Source: Rhodoferax sp. (lineage in GTDB: Bacteria; Pseudomonadota; Gammaproteobacteria; Burkholderiales; Burkholderiaceae_C). Taken from it: a stretch of DNA of 64,000 bases. Each line of letters starts with the position of its first letter. Within the stretch, counting starts at the first letter, position 1. Shown here one piece after another: positions 60,774 to 64,000 of this stretch. A program made the position numbers and the translations under genes. The notes beneath the pieces were generated by a model. It saw only the letters and a program-made list of their open reading frames with translations, had not been told where the DNA came from and did not search any database. The stretch is from the NCBI RefSeq assembly GCF_030697375.1, contig NZ_JAUYQD010000021.1, positions 1 to 64,000 of the forward strand. Reading direction: 5' to 3'.

Positions 60774-61823
60774 GTGAATTCGACTGAACAAATCTGGCGC
60801 AACGCCATCATCCCCGCGCACGCAACCATTCAGCAAGCTATTAGTAATCTGGACCAAGTGGCCATCAAGATTGTATTGGTTGTAAATGGACGTGATGAGT
60901 TAGAAGGCACGATATCTGACGGTGACATCAGACGTGGCTTGCTGAAAGGGCTAGACTTAAATAGCCCCATAACAAACGTTATCCATCGCAATGCCTTGGT
61001 GGTGCCGCCTGATATGGGACGTGAACTGGTTAAGCAATTAATGGTTGCAAACAAAATTCAGCAAATTCCTGCCGTCGATGAGCACCACCGTGTAGTTGGC
61101 TTGCATCTCTGGGATGAGATTGCCACGCCACCCATACGCCCCAATCTAATGGTGATCATGGCTGGCGGGATGGGCACGCGGTTGCGCCCGCACACCGAAA
61201 ATTGCCCCAAACCATTGTTGCTAGTAGCGGGTAAGCCGATGCTGGAGCATATTATTGAGAGTGCCAAATTAGAAGGCTTTAGCCAGTTTGTGCTGGCCAT
61301 TCATTATTTGGGTTACATGATTGAGGACCACTTCGGCAATGGCGAGCGGATGGGGGTCAGGATTGACTACCTGCGTGAGCAATCTCCTTTGGGCACCGCA
61401 GGTGCGCTTGGGCTGCTCAACCCAAGGCCAGAGTCTGCATTTGTGGTGACCAATGGCGATGTGATTACCGATATTCACTATGGCGAACTGCTTGATTTCC
61501 ACCTGCGCCACAACGCTGCTGCCACCATGGCCGTGCGCGTGCATGAATGGCAGCACCCCTTTGGAGTGGTGCAGACTGACGGTGTTGAAATTGTCGGTTT
61601 TGAGGAAAAACCTGTGGCACGTACTCATATTAATGCGGGCGTCTATGCGCTTGACCCCGATACGTTGAATGCCTTGGCTTGTGAGGCACGTTGCGACATG
61701 CCTACCTTGTTTGAGCGCTTGCAAGCACAAGCCAAACGCACAGTAGCGTACCCGATGCATGAGCCTTGGCTCGATGTTGGCAGGCCAGATGACTTGGTCG
61801 CTGCCAAAAACAAAAAAATTTAA
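60774..61823 (+). CDS. CBS-domain nucleotidyltransferase, PtmE-like
   Basis: The 349-residue protein has two CBS motifs in its first 120 residues (ISDGDIRRGLLKGLDL and IPAVDEHHRVVGLHLW) followed by a sugar-phosphate nucleotidyltransferase domain (VIMAGGMGTRLRPHTENCPKPLL, about 127-149; VVTNGDVITDI). This is the layout of Campylobacter PtmE, which makes GDP-glucosamine from glucosamine 1-phosphate and so starts the GDP-linked legionaminic route. Guanylyl specificity is an inference from the family. The start is GTG 60774; no strong ribosome binding site precedes it. Confidence 0.82.
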   Translation: MNSTEQIWRNAIIPAHATIQQAISNLDQVAIKIVLVVNGRDELEGTISDGDIRRGLLKGLDLNSPITNVIHRNALVVPPDMGRELVKQLMVANKIQQIPAVDEHHRVVGLHLWDEIATPPIRPNLMVIMAGGMGTRLRPHTENCPKPLLLVAGKPMLEHIIESAKLEGFSQFVLAIHYLGYMIEDHFGNGERMGVRIDYLREQSPLGTAGALGLLNPRPESAFVVTNGDVITDIHYGELLDFHLRHNAAATMAVRVHEWQHPFGVVQTDGVEIVGFEEKPVARTHINAGVYALDPDTLNALACEARCDMPTLFERLQAQAKRTVAYPMHEPWLDVGRPDDLVAAKNKKI

Positions 61824-61838
61824 ATTGGAGTTTTAAAA

Positions 61839-62963
61839 ATGAAAACTAATGTAGAAAATATTCACTGGTGTTCAAATTGTCTGACTATGTCGACGCGCCC
61901 AAGAATTACCTTCGATACTAAAGGATGGTGTAACGCTTGCATATGGACGGAAAAAAAGAAAACGCTTGATTGGGATTCAAGACAGAAAGAACTTGAAGCG
62001 TTACTCAATAAGCACAGGCGGAATGATGGCACATTCGACTGTATTGTTCCGGTTAGCGGGGGTAAGGACGGTTCGTACGTTGCCTACAATCTAAAGCATA
62101 AGTATGGGATGAATCCGCTGGCTGTTACAGTCACCCCGGCATTACGTCTGGATTTGGGCGAGCGTAACCTCCGCGCGTTTGTTGAGAGTGGATACAACCA
62201 TATCTCAATAAACCCAGCTCACGAGGCAATGCGAATCCTTAACAAAACCGGTTTCGTTGAAATGGGTTTCCCCTATTATGGTTGGCTCATCGCAATTCAC
62301 ACCGCAGTTGCGCGTGCTGCCATTGGTTTTGGCGTCGGCTTAATATTTTATGGAGAGGATGGCGAGGTAGAGTATGGCGGCTCTACCGAAACGTCAAAAA
62401 ATCCAATCTATGACGTTCATTATCAAAAGAAAGTGTACCTTGAAGGTGGATATGAAAGAGTATTGGAGGCATCAGGTGTACCCAAACAAGACCTTTACTT
62501 ATTTCGATTCCCAGGCGATGATGAACTTAAGTCGTATCCAATACAGTTAACACATTGGTCCTACTTCGAGAATTGGGATCCATATCGAAATTACCTAGTG
62601 GCTAAAGAACACTGTGGATTGACGGAAGCGACTGACTCAAATGCAGGTACCTTTACCAATTTCTCACAAAATGACCAAGCGCTTTATGCTTTACATACTT
62701 ATTTGATGTATGTGAAGTTCGGTTTTGGTCGAGCCAATCAAGATGCCTGTATTGAGGTGCGACGTGGCGCCATGGATAGATCGCAGGCGGTCAACTTGGT
62801 GCGTCTCTATGATGGGCACTACCCTGAAGAGTTTATGTCGCTTTACTTGGAATACTACCAGATGACTCAGACAGAGTTTGATGAGGTGATTGACAGATAC
62901 GTCAACCGGGAATTGTTCAGCAAGGTAGATGGCCGCTGGAAGCCCAAGTTTACTGTTGCGTAA
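61839..62963 (+). CDS. N-acetyl sugar amidotransferase (PseA/WbuX/PtmG-like)
   Basis: Enzymes of this family convert an N-acetyl group on a sugar to an acetamidino group using ammonia supplied by HisH/HisF homologues. The 374-residue protein has an N-terminal zinc site (Cys11, Cys14, Cys31, Cys34), the ATP-pyrophosphatase P-loop SGGKDG (73-78) and YGEDGEVEYGGS. It is followed directly by the hisH- and hisF-like genes with a 1-base overlap. The DNA here is visibly more A/T-rich than the preceding genes, suggesting separate acquisition. Exact target sugar is not deducible; legionaminic acid is likely from context. Confidence 0.87.
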   Translation: MKTNVENIHWCSNCLTMSTRPRITFDTKGWCNACIWTEKKKTLDWDSRQKELEALLNKHRRNDGTFDCIVPVSGGKDGSYVAYNLKHKYGMNPLAVTVTPALRLDLGERNLRAFVESGYNHISINPAHEAMRILNKTGFVEMGFPYYGWLIAIHTAVARAAIGFGVGLIFYGEDGEVEYGGSTETSKNPIYDVHYQKKVYLEGGYERVLEASGVPKQDLYLFRFPGDDELKSYPIQLTHWSYFENWDPYRNYLVAKEHCGLTEATDSNAGTFTNFSQNDQALYALHTYLMYVKFGFGRANQDACIEVRRGAMDRSQAVNLVRLYDGHYPEEFMSLYLEYYQMTQTEFDEVIDRYVNRELFSKVDGRWKPKFTVA

Positions 62964-63586
62964 TGAGTAAAAATATCACCGTGATCGACTATGGTATGGG
63001 CAATATTTGGTCCGTGCTAAGCGCGTTGCGCTATCTTGGATGCACCCCTGTTGTCAGCAATGACCCGGATGAAATAGTGCGAGCAGAATCGCTGTTGTTG
63101 CCGGGGGTTGGGTCTTTTAGAAAAGCAATGTACTCTTTGCGAGAGTCATCAATTGATCAGGCAATACTTGAGGCTGTTCACGTTAAGGGCAGCAAGATAC
63201 TCGGCATTTGCTTGGGCATGCAATTAATGGGCAGCCAAGGTCATGAGGATGGTGAAACACCTGGGCTCGGTTTAATTCCGAACTCTATTGATTTGTTCAC
63301 GCCCTATGAAATTGGCCCTAATAAAATACCGCATATTGGTTTCGATTTAGTCAACAGCAGACCGGATTCTATTCTTTTCCAAGGCTTGCCCAATGCTGCT
63401 GATTTTTACTTTGTCCACTCCTATCGGATGTTGCCACATGGGTTGAAAGGTAAAGCGGCTACCTGCTTTTATGGAACAGAGTTTTTGGCAGCCTATGAGT
63501 TAGATAATATTTTTGCAACCCAATTCCACCCCGAGAAGAGTCAGACCAATGGTCTGATGCTCTTGGAGAATTTTTTGTCTCATTAG
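62963..63586 (+). CDS. HisH-like glutamine amidotransferase for surface-sugar amidation
   Basis: The 207-residue class I glutamine amidotransferase has the nucleophile Cys83 in GICLGMQLM, the oxyanion-type PGVGSF (47-52) and the C-terminal His/Glu pair in TQFHPEKSQ, so it should produce ammonia from glutamine. It is the HisH type, but its place next to the sugar amidotransferase and a HisF-like gene indicates a dedicated copy (like HisH2 of Pseudomonas LPS loci) rather than histidine biosynthesis. ATG 62963 overlaps the stop of the preceding gene by 1 base. Confidence 0.87.
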   Translation: MSKNITVIDYGMGNIWSVLSALRYLGCTPVVSNDPDEIVRAESLLLPGVGSFRKAMYSLRESSIDQAILEAVHVKGSKILGICLGMQLMGSQGHEDGETPGLGLIPNSIDLFTPYEIGPNKIPHIGFDLVNSRPDSILFQGLPNAADFYFVHSYRMLPHGLKGKAATCFYGTEFLAAYELDNIFATQFHPEKSQTNGLMLLENFLSH

Positions 63587-63591
63587 TCCTC

Positions 63592-64000
63592 ATGCTTAAA
63601 AAGCGTTTGATATTCACATTGCTTTATTGCCAAGGTCAGTTCATGCTGAGTCGGAACTTTCGCTTGCAGAATGTCGGCAACCTTAATTGGCTACGGACCA
63701 ATTACAATTTTTCACATATATCGTTTTCAATTGATGAACTTGTCGTATTGGATGTCACGCGCCAAGACAGAAATACAGATACGTTTTGCGATGCTTTGAA
63801 AGCCTTGTCTGAAGGGTGCTTTGTCCCTATCGCGGCCGGTGGCGGTGTTCGTACCATTGAGCATGCACGCGCCTTGCTTCGTTCAGGGGCAGACAAAGTG
63901 GTTATCAATTCTGCGCTTTATGGAAACAATGATTTTGTGAGTGATTTGGCAAGTGAATTCGGCCAGCAATGTGTGGTTGCGTCCATGGATATCAAACGCA
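63592..64000 (+). CDS. HisF-like ammonia-channel/cyclase homologue (partial, runs off the window)
   Basis: Translation gives LKKRLIFTLLYCQGQFMLSR at the N-terminus, then FSIDELVVLDVTRQD, AAGGGVRTIEHARALL and GADKVVINSALYGN, the (beta/alpha)8 pattern of HisF. Position 11, Asp in typical HisF (PCLDV), is Leu here. This fits WbpI/HisF2-type proteins that pass ammonia to the sugar amidotransferase without the cyclase reaction. The last visible codons are ASMDIKR; the second catalytic Asp region (about residue 130) is at the very end, where ASMD is still present. The 3' end is outside the window. Confidence 0.82.
   Translation, partial: MLKKRLIFTLLYCQGQFMLSRNFRLQNVGNLNWLRTNYNFSHISFSIDELVVLDVTRQDRNTDTFCDALKALSEGCFVPIAAGGGVRTIEHARALLRSGADKVVINSALYGNNDFVSDLASEFGQQCVVASMDIKR

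Noticed and set aside
1-64000. tRNA, rRNA, insertion sequences, prophage or CRISPR-Cas genes
   Set aside because: No such sequence was recognised when reading the window; small structured RNAs cannot be excluded without a covariance search.

Overview
The window comes from a high-GC betaproteobacterium, most likely a Burkholderiales member of the Comamonadaceae (Rhodoferax/Polaromonas/Acidovorax-like). This placement is an inference. It rests on the division and cell-wall order murG-murC-ddl-ftsQ-ftsA-ftsZ-lpxC, the frequent GTG/TTG starts and 4-bp gene overlaps, neighbours such as pilR/pilS-PP0621-YpjD-ffh, and two dispersed repeat families of a kind I recall from Comamonadaceae genomes. No database could be consulted.

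Layout. 1-8.3 kb: the end of the dcw cluster (peptidoglycan precursors, divisome, lpxC, a 58-residue membrane protein). 8.5-12.6 kb: a flavin oxidoreductase translationally coupled to an RpfC/BarA-like hybrid sensor kinase. 12.6-16.5 kb: a ferric-iron ABC importer (fbpB divergent from fbpC, then fbpA). 16.6-17.4 kb: a Crp/Fnr regulator behind a perfect 30-bp palindrome. 17.4-24 kb (minus strand): ruvC, CdsA-like and PlsC-like phospholipid enzymes, mtgA, a TonB-like protein, an RNB ribonuclease and a YqiA-like esterase. 24-28 kb: rodA, tldD and a DAHP synthase gene preceded by a textbook aromatic leader-peptide attenuator. 28-35 kb: mpl, a TlpA-like thioredoxin, accB-accC-prmA and a zinc-ribbon membrane protein. 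35-40.5 kb: a histone-H1-like gene with 51-bp tandem repeats and the class Ia ribonucleotide reductase genes under tandem NrdR boxes. 40.5-50.8 kb: ampD, pilR/pilS, a cytochrome-assembly-like protein, ffh, an EamA transporter, miaB and a potassium channel. 50.9-64 kb: a surface-polysaccharide locus.

The polysaccharide locus has two parts. uppS, an SLBB export protein and a Wzz/Wzc-like chain-length protein form the export side. After a truncated mannose-1-phosphate guanylyltransferase remnant comes a nonulosonic-acid set: LegB, LegC, a NeuD/LegH acetyltransferase, LegI, LegG and a PtmE-type guanylyltransferase with CBS domains. An N-acetyl-sugar amidotransferase with its own HisH and HisF homologues follows and runs off the window. 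Together they predict a GDP-sugar route to a legionaminic-type acid, probably modified to an acetamidino form. The CMP-activating enzyme, glycosyltransferases and flippase are not in the window.

The most unusual signals are: a roughly 58-bp dispersed repeat present at seven places, all touching coding sequence (inside murG, tldD and the RNB gene; supplying stop codons of murC, cdsA and miaB and the start region of ddl); the aroG attenuator; the Fnr-box palindrome; the manC scar at the polysaccharide junction; and a HisF-like protein lacking the usual Asp11.
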